Positions 1 through 11,947 of a stretch of DNA of 64,000 nucleotides are shown here, piece by piece. Numbering within the stretch: position 1 is the stretch's first letter; each line of letters starts with the position of its first letter. A program made the translations under genes and the position numbers. Origin of the DNA: Inia geoffrensis (Eukaryota; Chordata; Mammalia; Artiodactyla; Iniidae); contig CM070913.1 of assembly GCA_036417435.1 (NCBI GenBank), forward strand, positions 4,268,680 through 4,332,679. The letters run 5' to 3'. Under the pieces are notes generated by a model, which was not told the origin of the DNA, searched no databases, and saw only the letters and a list, made by a program, of their open reading frames with translations.

Positions 1-95
1 GCTCCACAACAAGAGAAGCCACGGCAATGAGAAGCCCGCACGCAGCAACGAAGACCCAACACAGCCAAAATAAATCAAATTAAATTAAAAAAAAT
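1..95 (+). repeat. CHR-1 type SINE, 3' end only
   Basis: The last third of a tRNA-derived CHR SINE, cut by the window edge. It has the typical gagaagccacggcaatgag and cagcaacgaagacccaa modules and an A-rich tail. The same modules recur in the complete copies at 34465, 54286 and 63635. Confidence 0.85.
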
Positions 96-336
96 CTTAA
101 CCTCATCCAATTGTTACAATAACACCATCAGATCCAAAGATTTACATGACTTACCCAACACCACTGGGACTGGTTAGAGGTTAGCTGGACGAGTCTACCT
201 GTTAATGCCTAATCTTTCTCCGTTACAACATACGGCTACAGCTTTAAAAATCAGAGTCGGTAACTTCAGGTTATCAACTGTAAACCTGAATTTAACTGGG
301 GGTCCGTGGACTTCGTACTCAGTGTTGGAAGGTTCT

Positions 337-427
337 TTTTTTTTAAATTAAATTAAATTAGTTTATTTTTTATACAGCAGGTTCTTACTAGTTATCTATT
401 TTATACACATTAGTGTATATATGTCAA
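337..427 (-). repeat. L1 3' stub (91 bp) with 18-bp target duplication
   Basis: A poly-T start followed by the antisense of an L1 3' end (reverse strand reads agtaagaacctgctgtataa, then an A-tail). It is flanked by the perfect direct repeat tcagtgttggaaggttct at 319-336 and 428-445, so this is a complete but extremely 5'-truncated insertion. Confidence 0.8.
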
Positions 428-1040
428 TCAGTGTTGGAAGGTTCTGAGGTCACCATGGCTTGTGTGTGGGGAGCTGGGCATGTCTTCCACCCAGTGGAGC
501 ATGTTTTCTATGCTACAGAGATATGCTTTCATAAAAAAACATGATACATTTAAGACTTCTTTCAGGAACGTTTAACCGTCCCAGAGCAGTTCTGGGCTGC
601 GTGAATGAAGCCTGCGCAGCTCGGGGAAGTGGACTGCTACCTCAGTAGCGTCACCGTGACAACAGCACGCAGGTCTCAGGGACAGAAACATACTGCAGAT
701 CCCTTTCAGACAAAATTCTGAAGCCCATGGCCGGATGAGATGTGGGCATTCAGAGGCGCTCCGGCCAGGGCTCCAGGTCCCTACTGGCTCGAACGCCGGG
801 CCGCTCCAGGTGGGCCGGGAGCCGGCCCCGCCCACTGCGCAGTGCTGACTGGGAGCCCCCGCTCAAAGCACCCTTCATCCAGAAAGAGGGAGCCCTCAGC
901 CACGGTTCTAAATCCACAGAAGCTCCACAGACGGTTATGAGCACGCTTCGCAATTATAATTCGACGCGTGATATCAGAGCTGCACTGCAAACATTCGACC
1001 AAACGCCGCTTTCCCCTTTGATGCCTGACTGCGGCCGCAC

Positions 1041-1149
1041 CTTGGTGAGGTCTTTGTACAGCTCTGGGTACAGCATTGCCATCTCGGGCTTCACGTCTTG
1101 GTCCAGCACCAGGGAGAAGACAGGGAACATGGTGTAGACCGTCGCATAC
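1041..1149 (-). CDS. ATP9B: ATP9B window exon 14: TM6 and cytosolic loop
   Basis: 109 bp, one base completing Gly plus 36 codons, from [10 protein letters not shown] to PELYKDLTK. It covers TM6 and the start of the cytosolic loop to TM7 ([17 protein letters not shown]). This is the last exon in the window. The family continues with GRSLSFKTFLIW, TM7-TM10 and the stop, and none of that is found between 1 and 1040. The acceptor is tcctccag; the donor is GTGCGG, weak after the GT. Confidence 0.95.
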
Positions 1150-1349
1150 CTGGAGGAGAGCAGGCAGGTTACACGGGGTACCCGGCACCACCAGGAGCAC
1201 ACCTCTGAGCCAGAGGCCAAAGGTCAAACCCTAAGCAGAACAAAAACAAGTTGGCAACCAAGCACGACTTGTCCTAAAACTGATACTTACCCGCAGTACA
1301 GGAGCCAAGGTCTACAAGCCACAGATGCTGACAGGCAGCAGGATCCTTT

Positions 1350-2170
1350 TTTTTTTTTCTTTTTTTAATTAAAGCTTTTATTTTGAGATCACTGCAGAAG
1401 TGAGTACAGTTATCAGAAGTAACACAGAGAGATCACGGGGACCCTTTAACCAGCTTTCCCCAGAGGCAGCATCTCCAAAACTGCAGCCAATCTCCAGCGG
1501 GACGCCGACACTGACGTGGTACAAACACAGCATCCAAGCCCACCTGAAGCCCATCCAAGGGCCCCCTGAAGCCTGCTTCAGTCCCAGCCCCTCTGAACCC
1601 CTGGCAACTGTCCTCCATCGTATAACTTTTGTCACTTCAAGGTGACACGCATGCACCACACAGCAGGTGACCCTGGGGTTTGGCTTCTCATTTAGCCCCA
1701 GTCCCTGGAGGGTCACCCAGGTGTGGCCATACGACAGGCCGTCCTCTGGTTGCTGAGGAGCGTTCGTGGTTGTGGACGGAGCAGCTCTGCACCCCGGTCA
1801 TTCTCTGAAGTGCATCTGGGCCGTTCCCAGTGTCCGGTCATTACAAATAAAGCTGCTATAAACACCCACAGCACAGGTTTTCTGTAAAAGTAAGTTGCAC
1901 TTATTTGAGACACGGGTGCCACCTGGGATCCTATGTCCACAAGTTCAGGCACTGGGTCATAGGGCAGCTGTATGTTTAGTTTTATAAGAAACCGCCAAAC
2001 TGCTTTCCAGGGCGGCTGCACCAGTTTTAGATCCCTGCCAGCATGTATGAGGGATCCGGATGCTGAATCCTCACCATAATTTGGTGCTGTCACAGGTGTT
2101 TCAGCCATTCTGATAGGCGTGGAGGGGCAGCTCACTGTGGTTAAAATATGCATTTCCTGGTGGTTGATGA
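1350..2170 (-). repeat. Old L1 3' part, antisense (L1M-like)
   Basis: Starts with a T-rich run and reads as the reverse complement of an ancient L1 3' UTR and ORF2 end. Landmarks are aataaagctgctataaacac, gggtcatagggcagctgtat and ttagttttataagaaaccgc. Decayed, no coding capacity. Subfamily cannot be named without alignment. Confidence 0.75.
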
Positions 2171-2814
2171 CACTGACCGCCTCGTCACGGGCCCGTCCGC
2201 CGTCCAGTGTCAGCCTGCACCTTGACGGCTCGATTCTCTACCTACAGGTTCAACCTCTAACTTCTGCCTCCGGTTCAACAAGCACATGCTCTTTACTTTC
2301 CTCTAAATCTCTAATTGCTGTTGTTAGTCTCCTTAGGACTCAGGGGGCTGAAAGGGCCAAGGAACCCAGGCAGAACCCGGCCCACATCCCCCAGAGCCAG
2401 CCGACGCACGAGAACCAAGCTGCACGTGCGCCCGGCCCGCTGACCCTCCTGCACCGGGATTCACGAGTGTCACAGCGCAGGACCAAGGGGCCTCTATTTT
2501 CGTAAAGAGCGTCGATAAGAACCCTTGTTATTGTGCCAGAAACTCCGCCGGCTTTTTAACCAAATCACAAACATCATCACCACCCCCTTTTATCAGTTGA
2601 TTCTGCTGAGGGCAGTTTCCAGCGTGCGACTGGGTGGCTTCCTCCAGGGTCCCAGCGCAGACCCCCATCCCCCCATCAGCTCCCAGGCTGGGCCGCCCGC
2701 AGGCCCACAGGGACCTCACATCTGCTGCTTCCCTGGCTCCCCCCACCCCGCCCGAACCCCCGGGGGGCCGGTAGAGGCGTGGCACAGTGGATCTCACCGC
2801 AAATAAAGGAGGAG

Positions 2815-3335
2815 CAGGCTTCGGAGGGGAGGGTTGCTGGGCCGTGTGCTCAATCGTATGAAAAACCGACCAACTTGTCTTCTGGGCTCGTTTCACCATT
2901 GTGCACTCCGGCCAGGAGCTGTAAGTCCCGGGAGCCCCAGCTTCCTGCTGACACTTAGCGAGGTCTGTCTTAACTTGGCCTCTAGGTGGGGTTAAAATTT
3001 CCATTTCCTGTAACTAATGATGCTAATATACTTTCGTGTGCTTATTGGCTATTCTTACATCTTCTTTTGTGATGTACGTTCAGATCTTTAGCCTTTTCTT
3101 AAAAAACTGGGTTGTTTGGAGATCATGAAACATTCTGGGTCCAGAATGTACCCAGCTCTTATCAGATACAGGTACTGAAAAGACTGTTTCCCAGCCTGCC
3201 TTCTCACTTGATTAATATTGTCTTCAGAAGAGCGAAGACTTAATTTTGATGGAGTCCGTCTTGTCAATTTCTCCCGTGACAGTTCACGCATTTTGTGCCT
3301 AAGGAATCTTTACCCCCCAAGGTTCCAGGGACTCC
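2815..3335 (-). repeat. Old L1 ORF2 fragment, antisense
   Basis: Reverse complement of L1 ORF2, with landmarks atttccatttcctgtaacta, aaaaactgggttgtttggag and ttaattttgatggagtccgt. Its left part overlaps, in L1 coordinates, the element at 1350-2170, so it may be a separate insertion. Heavily mutated. Confidence 0.7.
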
Positions 3336-6300
3336 CAGCTGTGAGTTCTGCCAGCTTCCCTCGTCTCCGGCATCAGTGCCTCTGCTGCCTGGTGTCCACG
3401 AAAATAGCTTCTCCCTGTGCCTCACCCCGTCTTCCAGTCGCGTGGGCTGGGAGGACAGGGCACTTCCTGTTGCTCCGTGGTGCCCCTCGGTGAGGGGCTG
3501 CGAGCCCACCTCCTCAATCACTCGCCCATGCTCCCTGCTTGCAGCTCAGGACTCTTCCTCAGATGTCACGTGCCCTCCTGGCACCCTGTTGAAGACGGCA
3601 TCTGGTAGTTTTCTCACGTGCATCCTCAGGCTCCCCACTGAAATCCCCTGCGAGGATGCATACCTGTGATGGCCCGGGGGTGCCTTCTGGGAGCTGTGGC
3701 CATCACGAGAGGGACAGCTCAGCTAGAGCGGACCTGCGTGTCTCCAAGGATGCTGCCTGAACACGGGACGTCGGCAGCTGTTGGGCAAAGGGGGGGTTTG
3801 GCTCGACCATGTGGAGCGGGTCTCGCAGAACCCTGGATGTGCTGACGCCCGTGAACGCTAGGTGGGGCCAGGATGCACGGTGCTTCCCCAAAGAACCTGC
3901 CGAGGGAGGCGTGTGGAGGTAGGGCACAGCCCCTCCCAGGACCTCAGGTATGTGGGCAGACGCAAGCGCAGGCTAAGTGAGGGGAGTGGGCCACGTGCCA
4001 CCAGCTGGGCTCCAGGGGGCACCGGGGCGGCCTCGGCACGAACTTCCTTCCGTGAAGTAACGAGCAGTGCGGGTGGGCCTCACCTGGGTCACCAGCCCCT
4101 AGAAAGCTAACGAAATGGACTCGGAGAAAAACCGTACGTAGGTGGAATGGAATTCTATCAACTGTCCTGTAGTTTCTAGAGCCAGTTATTCCATCATGGT
4201 AGGCCAGTAATTTGGTCTGGTTAGATTTTATTTGAGAAAAACACCACATTGCTTCCCACCCAGTTCTTTACATTCGTTTTCTAGGTGAGGACAAAACTAT
4301 TTTATTATTTATTTTTGAAGAAACTTAACTTAGAAGCAACTCCCTCCATTCCTGCCAAATCCAAGGAATTAATGCTTCAGAGGATTACAGGCGCCTCGTT
4401 TAAGTGACGGACATGCAGAGAAACTTTAAATAAAACTTTCGGTGAAGTCTGATAATAAATAGGAGCTTTAAAAATAATGCATGCTTATGCTGACGGGGCT
4501 CAGGCTGCAGCCGGGAAACGAAATCAGGCCTAGAGTTGTAATTTCATGAACTCAGGCAGTTATTGTTTAAGGAGTAATCACCACTGCCCCTTAAAATTTC
4601 CTTTTAAAGTTTCAAATCCATACTTTGAAAAATGGAAAGTGAGAATGGTTATGCTTTTTCTTTGGCCTCCAAGGAAGAAATGCACTGGACAAACTCAAGA
4701 CATAACCAGCATTACTGTGCAAATTCTGTGCTATTTGGAGTAATTAATGTGATAATTATTGCAAAGACTTAAGCAAGCAACGGAAAAATGTAAAAAAATT
4801 TGTAGCTTTCTATACCTTTAGGCTTTTCCCTCTCTTTGAAGGACTCTAGGAACTCCTGCTGCGATTGAGGGCAGGCTGCCTGAACTGGCGCAAGGTCCAG
4901 CCCCACAGCCAGTGAAGCCTTTATCCTGACCTGGGCCTGGGGGCGGGGGAGGGGCAGTGCTTCCCCTCCGTCTCCAGGGACCTGGGCAGGGTCCGCATGA
5001 GTTCCGTGGGGAGGGATAGGCTCTAATTTCCACAAGAACCTAACCTGTTCAACAGCTCAAGCCACACAGGAGCCAGGGGAGGAGGGGAGAAACGATGGAG
5101 ACCCGGGGCGAGGGGGACCGGGGTCCAGCCCCTGTGGCTCCTGGGTGGCAAGCCGGGCGTTCAGGGATGCGTCCACGTGGCAGGAGAGCAGCACCTTCAC
5201 CGCACACCCCCGCCACTGCCCCGGCCCCCCGCTGCCGAGCTCAGTGCCCTGTCCTCTTCGGGGCACAAGCACCCGCCCCAGGGCTCCCTCTTCCTGGAAA
5301 GCTCTCCTGCGCCCACACCCCAGGCTCGGCCCACCCCTCGCCAGCCTCCCGCCGCCCCTCCCGCCTGCCCTGCACCCCCAGACACCCCGAGAGCTCGTCC
5401 CACCAGGTCCCCAGTTCGCTCTGACGTCCACTCTGGAGACACGGGTGTGCGGAGGCAGTGGACGCCCTTGGCCCCGGGGGAGGAGGCCAGGACACGGGAC
5501 AGGAGGCCGAGGGAGCCCCGTCACTCGCGACAGGACCTCGCCTGCCCAGCTTTGCCCTGAAATCAGCCCACGTCGCGCCCCTGATGCCCCCGATGCCTCT
5601 CGCTGAAATCCCCGGGGTTCTCGGAGTTCAGGGAGCCGCCAGGCAACACGCATGTAACCGTGCCCTTGAACGGGGCTCCACAGGGTGCGAAAACCCACTG
5701 GCTTGTCCTCCGCCGACCTGGGAAGGACAAGCTGAGGCCGGGAGAGGGCACGCAGCCCCTCTGGGCGCTGGGCCTCCCTCTTCTCCCTGTGACACGGGGG
5801 GCCGCACCCGTGTCCTAGGGATGCGGGGGGATGGGACGGCGCTCAGGACGGTGCCGGGACACGTGTGCTAACCGCCGTCGCCCTTACCACGTGGTGGAGA
5901 GGCCCGGCCCCGCGGCTGAGGGGCTTCGCGGAGGAGAGAAGCCGCGCGGGTTGTTCACTGCACAGCGGCCGCCACGCTGACTTTACCTGCTGGCGCGGTC
6001 ACGAACGATGAGGGGAGGAAACTCCGGTCTACTCTTGTCTGACAAAGGCCTCCCGCTTTGTAGCTTCGGCAGCGCAACGAGCACAGCCTTCGCCACGGGC
6101 CCCGGGCCGCCGCTCTGCGGATGGGCTTCCCAGCTGCCGGGCGGGCGCCCCGAGGATGAGTTTCGTTACCACGGGAGGCCTTACGGAGTCTGTCCCGGAA
6201 TGTGAGGTCCCGTGCCAGCACCACCCGTTCTCGAAGTCTCTGCTGCCAACTTCACGCCGCCATCAGGATTAACCGTGTCCGGCCAGGAGGGCGCAGGCTT

Positions 6301-6640
6301 CAGGAAGGGGCTCCCCAGCCTGGGAGCGACCCAATCACCCCCCACCCCACCATGATGCTGCCGAGGGCTGGAGAAAGTCCCGGCTCCGACACAGTTCCTG
6401 ACCCAGGTGCGCTGCCCCACGTAAACAGAAATTCCATGAGAACCGTAACAGCAGGGTCGTAGGAGGGATAAGCGGACACGTGCTGCCTCTGGGTGCCCCA
6501 CTTCGTGGCTCCGTATACCAGTCGATTCGTCCTCAGGCTGAGTGTGTGGGAGCCACGCAAGCAAACCCCTGCACGTGTTCCCGGGCTACAAGCCCCCCCG
6601 ACGTGCCGCTGCCATGTCTGCGCGTGATGGGCCCACTTAC

Positions 6641-6705
6641 CCCACCATGAGGAATCCCTGGTACAGAGGGACGGACGCGAAGTAGAAGACGGAGGAAAAC
6701 ACGGC
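6641..6705 (-). CDS. ATP9B: ATP9B window exon 13: TM5-TM6
   Basis: 65 bp, 21 codons plus two bases, from [10 protein letters not shown] to GFLMV with GG of a split glycine. It is hydrophobic and covers the end of TM5 and the short luminal turn before TM6. The acceptor is ccctccag and the donor GTAAGT, a full consensus match. It joins exon 12 (STMQ) and exon 14 (YATVYTMF) without loss. Confidence 0.95.
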
Positions 6706-6804
6706 CTGGAGGGAGGAGAGCAGCGCCCGTTACTCACGGTCGGCGATATGCGCGCAGGCCGCAAGGCACCAGGCGCCCCCGCACGGCCCCTCCGGACGCC
6801 GCAC

Positions 6805-6960
6805 CTGCATCGTGGAGATGATGAGGCCGCGGTGCATGACGAACTGGCTGAGTGCCGCCGACCGCTTGTAGCTGCTGCGCCCGTGCACCACGAGCAGGCG
6901 GCCGATGTGCTTGAACTGCGGGACGGAGAAGTCGGCCGCCAGCGAGGCCTGCCGGCCCTC
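6805..6960 (-). CDS. ATP9B: ATP9B window exon 12: hinge and TM5
   Basis: 156 bp, 52 codons, phase 0, from [10 protein letters not shown] to IISTMQ. It carries the hinge from P-domain to membrane ([20 protein letters not shown]) and the first part of TM5 ([15 protein letters not shown]). Several residues differ from the sequence I recall for human ATP9B, among them Pro in FSVPQF, Val in LLVVHGR and Ser in GRSSY. The donor GTGCGG is weak. The intron to the next exon is only 99 bp. Confidence 0.95.
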
Positions 6961-7522
6961 CTGCGACCAAGGCAGAGGGGCCGGGCTTAGCGCCGGACAG
7001 GGGCACAGCGCGGGCCCCGCCCCGGGAGCCGCCCGCCAGCACCCTGGGAGGACCCGGCCTGGCACCGACGGTGTCACGGAAACCAAGCAGGGGCCGGGGC
7101 ATCTTCAAGACAGTTCTCTGAACCTGCCACCCCGCCGAGAGCGGCTGCGGGTTCAGCGCTGTGGCCTGATTCACGGAGCTGAGGGGCCCGGGATCCAGCC
7201 TGTGTCCAGGTCTCTCTGGGTGTTTTCACGTGAGCACAGGAGGCAGACCACAGCCCCCGACCGGCCGGGCGACCCGGACATCCGAGCACGGGCCGTGTGT
7301 GTGGGGCTGAGAGAGGGTTGCAGGGATCCGGGGAGCGGCCCAGGTGCAGCCCCACACGGCTTGGGGACCAGGAAGGTGCCCGAGTCCCGGCAGGACGTGC
7401 CTGTCCTCTGCAGGCCCTCGTGGAGCTGCTCCCTGAGCGCGTGGGTCGGCCTCCCCCCAGCCCCCGGCCACGCGTGCGAGCGGGCTGCCCAGGGGCCTGG
7501 TGGGGACAAGGGGCAGACGCAC
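6961..7522 (-). other. ATP9B intron, 562 bp
   Basis: GC-rich intron between window exons 11 and 12. No repeat or other element recognised; open frames here are by-products of base composition. Confidence 0.8.
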
Positions 7523-7587
7523 CTTCCCCTCGATACCGATCCCGCAGTCCGCTGCCTGGATCATGCTCACGTCGTTCCCTCCATCAC
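7523..7587 (-). CDS. ATP9B: ATP9B window exon 11: GDGGND hinge motif
   Basis: 65 bp, two bases completing Gly plus 21 codons: [21 protein letters not shown]. The GDGxND motif supplies the aspartates that bind magnesium in the P-domain of all P-type ATPases; it is intact. [11 protein letters not shown] distinguishes ATP9B from the ESDCGVGVEGK I recall for ATP9A. The acceptor is cttccag and the donor GTGCGT. Confidence 0.95.
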
Positions 7588-7774
7588 CTGGAAGCGCAGA
7601 ACACAGACGTGAAGTGGGAACCCGCGAGGGGCCGGCTTGCCTCGCCAACCGGCCGACGGGGCTTCAACGCCCAGGAAGACAGGGGGAATCCACCCGGCGG
7701 GTGGGAGGGAGATGGGGCGCACGTCCCCGCGCGCTTCACTTCAGGAGCCCAGCTCCCCGGGCGCCCGCGCTCAC

Positions 7775-7919
7775 CGATGGCACACGTGCGCCTGCCCGTG
7801 TGCTGCTGCAGCAGCTTGACAATGTGGGCTTTCTGCGTGGGCGTGCAGCGGCAGCAGACCACGGCCGGGCACTGGCAGGCCAGCTCCACGAACTCGTGCT
7901 CGTAGTACTTCAGGCAGAC
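7775..7919 (-). CDS. ATP9B: ATP9B window exon 10: P-domain
   Basis: 145 bp, 48 codons plus one base, from [10 protein letters not shown] to RRTCAI with the first base of Gly. [13 protein letters not shown] corresponds to the conserved P-domain strand (C-R-x-x-P-x-QK) before the hinge, and CAIG begins the GDGGND magnesium-binding loop completed by the next exon. The acceptor is cgcccccag and the donor GTGAGC. Confidence 0.95.
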
Positions 7920-10444
7920 CTGGGGGCGGCAGTAGCGAGGCCGGGCTTCAGGGCACAGGCAGATGGACGGAGGACGGATCGACGGAGCCTGCACGCAGGC
8001 TGGGGACCGGGCTCATGTGACTGAGGGGAGGAGGGCTCCTCGTCTGCCTTCAGGGGGTGCCAGCACCACCTTCCGGGGTTGGCTGAAAAGGTCTTTGGTC
8101 TTTAGCACACAATACCCTCAGCAACGATCCTTAGTTCCCCATCTTGGTGGGGAAAATAAAAATTCCTCAAAGCTGCCTGAAGTCTGTGGGGTCCCGCTGC
8201 TGAGCTGGACACCCCGAGAGTCACCCCACACGAAGGACAGGAGTCAGAGATGAGGGTCCTGAGCCCCCGGGGCGCCGACTCCCGCCAACAGCACATCCGC
8301 CTGCAGGGGACCCGTGCAGGCGCCCGTGCCCCACGTGAAAGGGTCAAGACACAGTCCCAGGCCCTCTGCCACCTAAAACCTACGCGGTGAGCAAAAACCC
8401 ACGTTCACGGCAGGTACTCAGCAGCACACAGACGGACACAGTACCCCCGCTGAGGGGAGTAACCACTGCTGGACCCAGAAGCAGAAACAGTGGACGCTGC
8501 CTTTGGGGAGCGGGACTGGGGTGCTGGCGGGAGCTGGGGGATGTGCTCTCCAGCCTGCGGTTTCCCTGGGGCCGACTGGCTGCCAGGAACAACACGTGGA
8601 TTTGGGGGACAGAAACAGCAAAAAGATTTCAATAAAAACACACTCACAGAAGCATGTTTAACACAAGTAGCTACTTTTGCTCCCTCCCCAAGTCCCAACT
8701 ATAGAGAGGTCTTAAAAGAGACATCGACCTACAAGGAGGGGCCAGAGCGGAGGGAAAGCAGACAGCCACGTGCACGCGTCTCGGCTGCTGCGAGCACCCT
8801 GAAGCCGGCGGTGGGACCAGCCGAGAACACGTGAGCCCCAGGCCCCTCACCCCTCCTCACGCGCAGCCAGGGGGCGGGGCGGGGGGGGGCCGGGGGCGGG
8901 GAATGGAGCCCTTCCGCCCCGGAGAGGCCGGCCTCACCCTCCGGACTAGGGGCGGGAGGCGGAGTGAAGAGACAGAAGGCGGGAAAGGAAAGGGGGCTCG
9001 AAGGCCGGCTCAGGCCCCAATCAGTGCCGCCAGAGTTGGGAAGGAGGGTACAGTCATCCTTCGTCCCCCAGAACCAAGGAAGTGTGATCCGTGGACAGGG
9101 GCTCGACCGCACTGCTTGGCACCATCAAGAGGGCGCTGCGCTGGGGAGGAGCTGGGTCTCAGGGAGCGCGGGACCGGCAGGCGCTGGACCGACTCAGCGG
9201 CCAGGTGGAGGGCCCAGCCCGGAGGGGACCAGACACCGCGGGCTCCGGGAAGGCCGGCGGGCAGGTCGCGCAGCACTGGGCACCACGGAAACAGGCGACC
9301 CAACCGTGAGTTCACAGCGCTGCGGGGATGGGGGTGTGCCGAGCCGGCGAGGGGTCCCGGGTCCCGCACACGCAGCGGGAGGGACGGGAGCAGAACTCAG
9401 GAGCCCGCGGCAGCTGCGCAGACGCCGCGGTGCAGACAGAGAAATGCAAACGTGAGGCCAGAGGCCAGCCGGCGAGTTGGACAGTCAGCCAAGGGCCCGC
9501 GCGGCTCCTATAAAACAACACACACGCAGTGAACACCAGCGAGGCTGGGGCCTCCCCTGGGGTCAGCTCGTGGGGACGGCACGGCGGGGAGCATGGGGCG
9601 CCCTCCAAGTCCTCCATCCCGGGCACGGGCGGGCGGGAGCGCTGCCGTTGGCCCCCATTGTCCAGGCCCCGCGGTCCCGGTGGCTCTGCGGAAGCAGCCA
9701 CGCAGAGTTGGGACGCGCGGCCCCGGCAATGCAGCAGGCGGGAGAGCCAGCCGGACACGGCGCCATCCGCACGCACGTGGCCACAGAGGTCGCGTTGTCT
9801 CCGCTGCTCCTGATGTCCCGTCCACCCCCCAGGCTGGCCTCAGTGGCCACACTGACTGGGTCACCAGAGGCCGCGCTGCTCCGCCCAGACTTCTGGAAAC
9901 ATCTGAGAGAACCGCGGGCAAAAGCTGCAGGGGGAGGGGCCCCCAGCACACCCCCCACCCGACGGCTCCGGCCATTGCGACCCTGGCACCGAGTGAAGAG
10001 AGGGGGCTGGACCCGAGCGGGCCGCCCAGCCCCACGCAGGGCCTCCAGAAGCAGAGGGTCCTGGGTACCAGGGCCGCTGCTGGAAACACGCGTTTGGATA
10101 AACTGAGATCACGGCTACCAGAGCCAGGCTCCAAGGCGGCCACGCCAGGAAAGAAGAGCAGGCCTCCAAGCGCCCGAAGAGCTTCGAACAAGCCCAAGAC
10201 AGAGCAGCGCCAAAGCCGTAATGACCAAGTTCCCACTGCGACATGGCCCTGGCCTCTTCTCAGGCTCCACCCGCACACGTCACTGCTGTGAGCAGAGATG
10301 TCAGAACCAGTGGAGAGGGCAACGCAGGCTGATAACACAGCTGATTGAGGAAGCCCACAGTCCACCGGACAGACAGGGCCCAGCCTCATCTCCAGGGAGA
10401 AGGGCAGACAGACAGACACCTGCTTGGTCAGGGCCCAGCCTCAC
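7920..10444 (-). other. ATP9B intron, 2.5 kb, GC-rich
   Basis: Intron between window exons 9 and 10. It is CpG-rich from about 8750 to 10150, includes a G-run tract at 8870-8902, and has long chance ORFs on both strands (for example 9508-10419 minus) without recognisable domains. No transposon recognised. Confidence 0.75.
8870..8902 (+). other. G-run tract (possible G-quadruplex)
   Basis: At least five runs of four or more Gs within 33 bases on the plus strand, in a CpG-rich intron. The ATP9B transcript would carry the C-rich strand. Folding is inferred from sequence only. Confidence 0.6.
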
Positions 10445-10534
10445 CTCCAAGGAGTCCCCGGATATGACCAGTGCACAGTCATGCTTCCTTCGAAAGGCAT
10501 TCAGCTCCAAATGGGCTTCTCCCCGACTGGTTAC
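10445..10534 (-). CDS. ATP9B: ATP9B window exon 9: P-domain
   Basis: 90 bp, 30 codons, phase 0, from [10 protein letters not shown] to ISGDSLE. This is the family-specific insert in the P-domain ([19 protein letters not shown]) that precedes the GDGGND loop. The donor is GTGAGG. The acceptor is unusual: the bases before the exon end in ttatggag, so the -3 position is G rather than pyrimidine, though a pyrimidine-rich run lies just upstream. Confidence 0.93.
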
Positions 10535-11947
10535 CTCCATAAAAGGGGAAAAAGTACCCAATTACAATGCTATTTAAGTCACACAGACAAACAAGCGCTG
10601 ATACACAAATCACAGATCTTTAGACACTTCTAAAACTGGAAAGTGCTTTACACAGGAAATTCTATAACAAGCTGCTCTTTCAAATGTCTTCTACAGTGCT
10701 GGGAATAAATACCTACGAGTTTAATACGAATTGCTTTCCAAAGTGTGGCAACACAAGGCAGGAAACGTACACTGTAAAGTGCAGGGCAAGTACCACAATT
10801 ACAGTAAGACTAAGTGAACAGAAGGACTGGCTTGTCAAGAAAGAGGGACAAATGCCCCCCCACTGCCCCCCATGAGCTAACAGGCGCCTTTGCGTAGCTG
10901 GGGAAGACAACTGGCTTTTCTCAATATACACGGGTAAGAGAGCATGATGACTGTGAACTGAAAGTCTCTCTACTTTCACAGGGCAGTGGGGGGTGTGAGT
11001 GTTAATGCCAGGGATGCCATTCTGCATAGTCACACGTCAACACACCTCAGCATCACAGCCCGAGGAAGCTGAGCTCCTCGTGGCCACACAGCAGGGAGGG
11101 ACAGAATGACCTAAAATCGAGGTTTCATTTAAAGACGCCTCTTTTCATAACATGCCATGTGATACAAAATGCTTCTATAAAATTGTTTCTGTTGTCACTA
11201 CCATGGGTTTCAACTTATTCTATCAGTTCAAGCAAACTGAGTTATCTGGAAGATTGAACGACGGAAAAGAGTAAAATCAAGTCATAATCTCGAAATATCG
11301 TTAATTTTTGAATGAAAATATTTCAGAAACCAACATACTAGTTTTTGACATTCTTTCTGTGGAGATTTTATGGGGCATAAAAGAAATGATATATTACAGG
11401 ACTGAAATAAAAAGCTTCATGGGTCCAGATTAACCAATCCAGACTCATCTTTAAATAGGTAGGTTTTATTGTGGAAATTTTACTTGTGGGGCTGTAACAC
11501 TGCAAAGCCAACAAAAATTGATCTGAAGTTTTATCAGAATCATTAATAACTTAATTGCAGATAGTCTGCAGGGCCTAATCTGTGATTCTGGTGCTTCGAA
11601 ATAAACTACATTTACATGTAAATTATATTCAAATCACTGTTTCTGTAGGTGCAAGGGCTTCCTTTGGAACAGGGACACACAATGTCTGGTCAGCTGCCAT
11701 CGATCAAGACCCAAGAAACTTTTATGTTTTGTTTGAATCAAATTTCATCATAACTCGTAGATACAGTAAACACACAAATTTCGATCATTTCTATTAATTT
11801 TCTTTGATCTAATTGAGGAAGATCATTTAATCTGAAGATGGTAGTCGATTAAAAACACATTTCTACTTTGTATTTAAAGCTTGTTTCACAAAAGCAGCTT
11901 CTGGACCACATGTGTTGTGGCTAACTAATAGACAAACGTAATTTTTT

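Larger units (their letters stand above)
1..1040 (-). other. ATP9B intron 3' of window exon 14, partial
   Basis: Intronic. It holds a SINE tail (1-95), a short L1 stub with a perfect target duplication (337-427), and otherwise unremarkable sequence. I recognise no exon here. Confidence 0.8.
1150..6640 (-). other. ATP9B intron, 5.5 kb
   Basis: Intron between window exons 13 and 14. 1350-2170 and 2815-3335 are old antisense L1. 3340-5080 and 5870-6640 show nothing I can name. 5080-5870 is GC- and CpG-rich with long chance ORFs on both strands; none resembles a known protein. Confidence 0.8.

Noticed and set aside
5057..5698. 213-residue minus-strand frame and several overlapping plus-strand frames
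   Set aside because: Composition-driven open frames in CpG-rich intron with no domain, start context or splice logic.
9508..10419. 303-residue open frame on the minus strand
   Set aside because: It lies in GC-rich intron where stops are rare, overlaps equally long frames on both strands, has low-complexity Pro/Ala/Gly/Arg content and matches no family I know. Not a gene.
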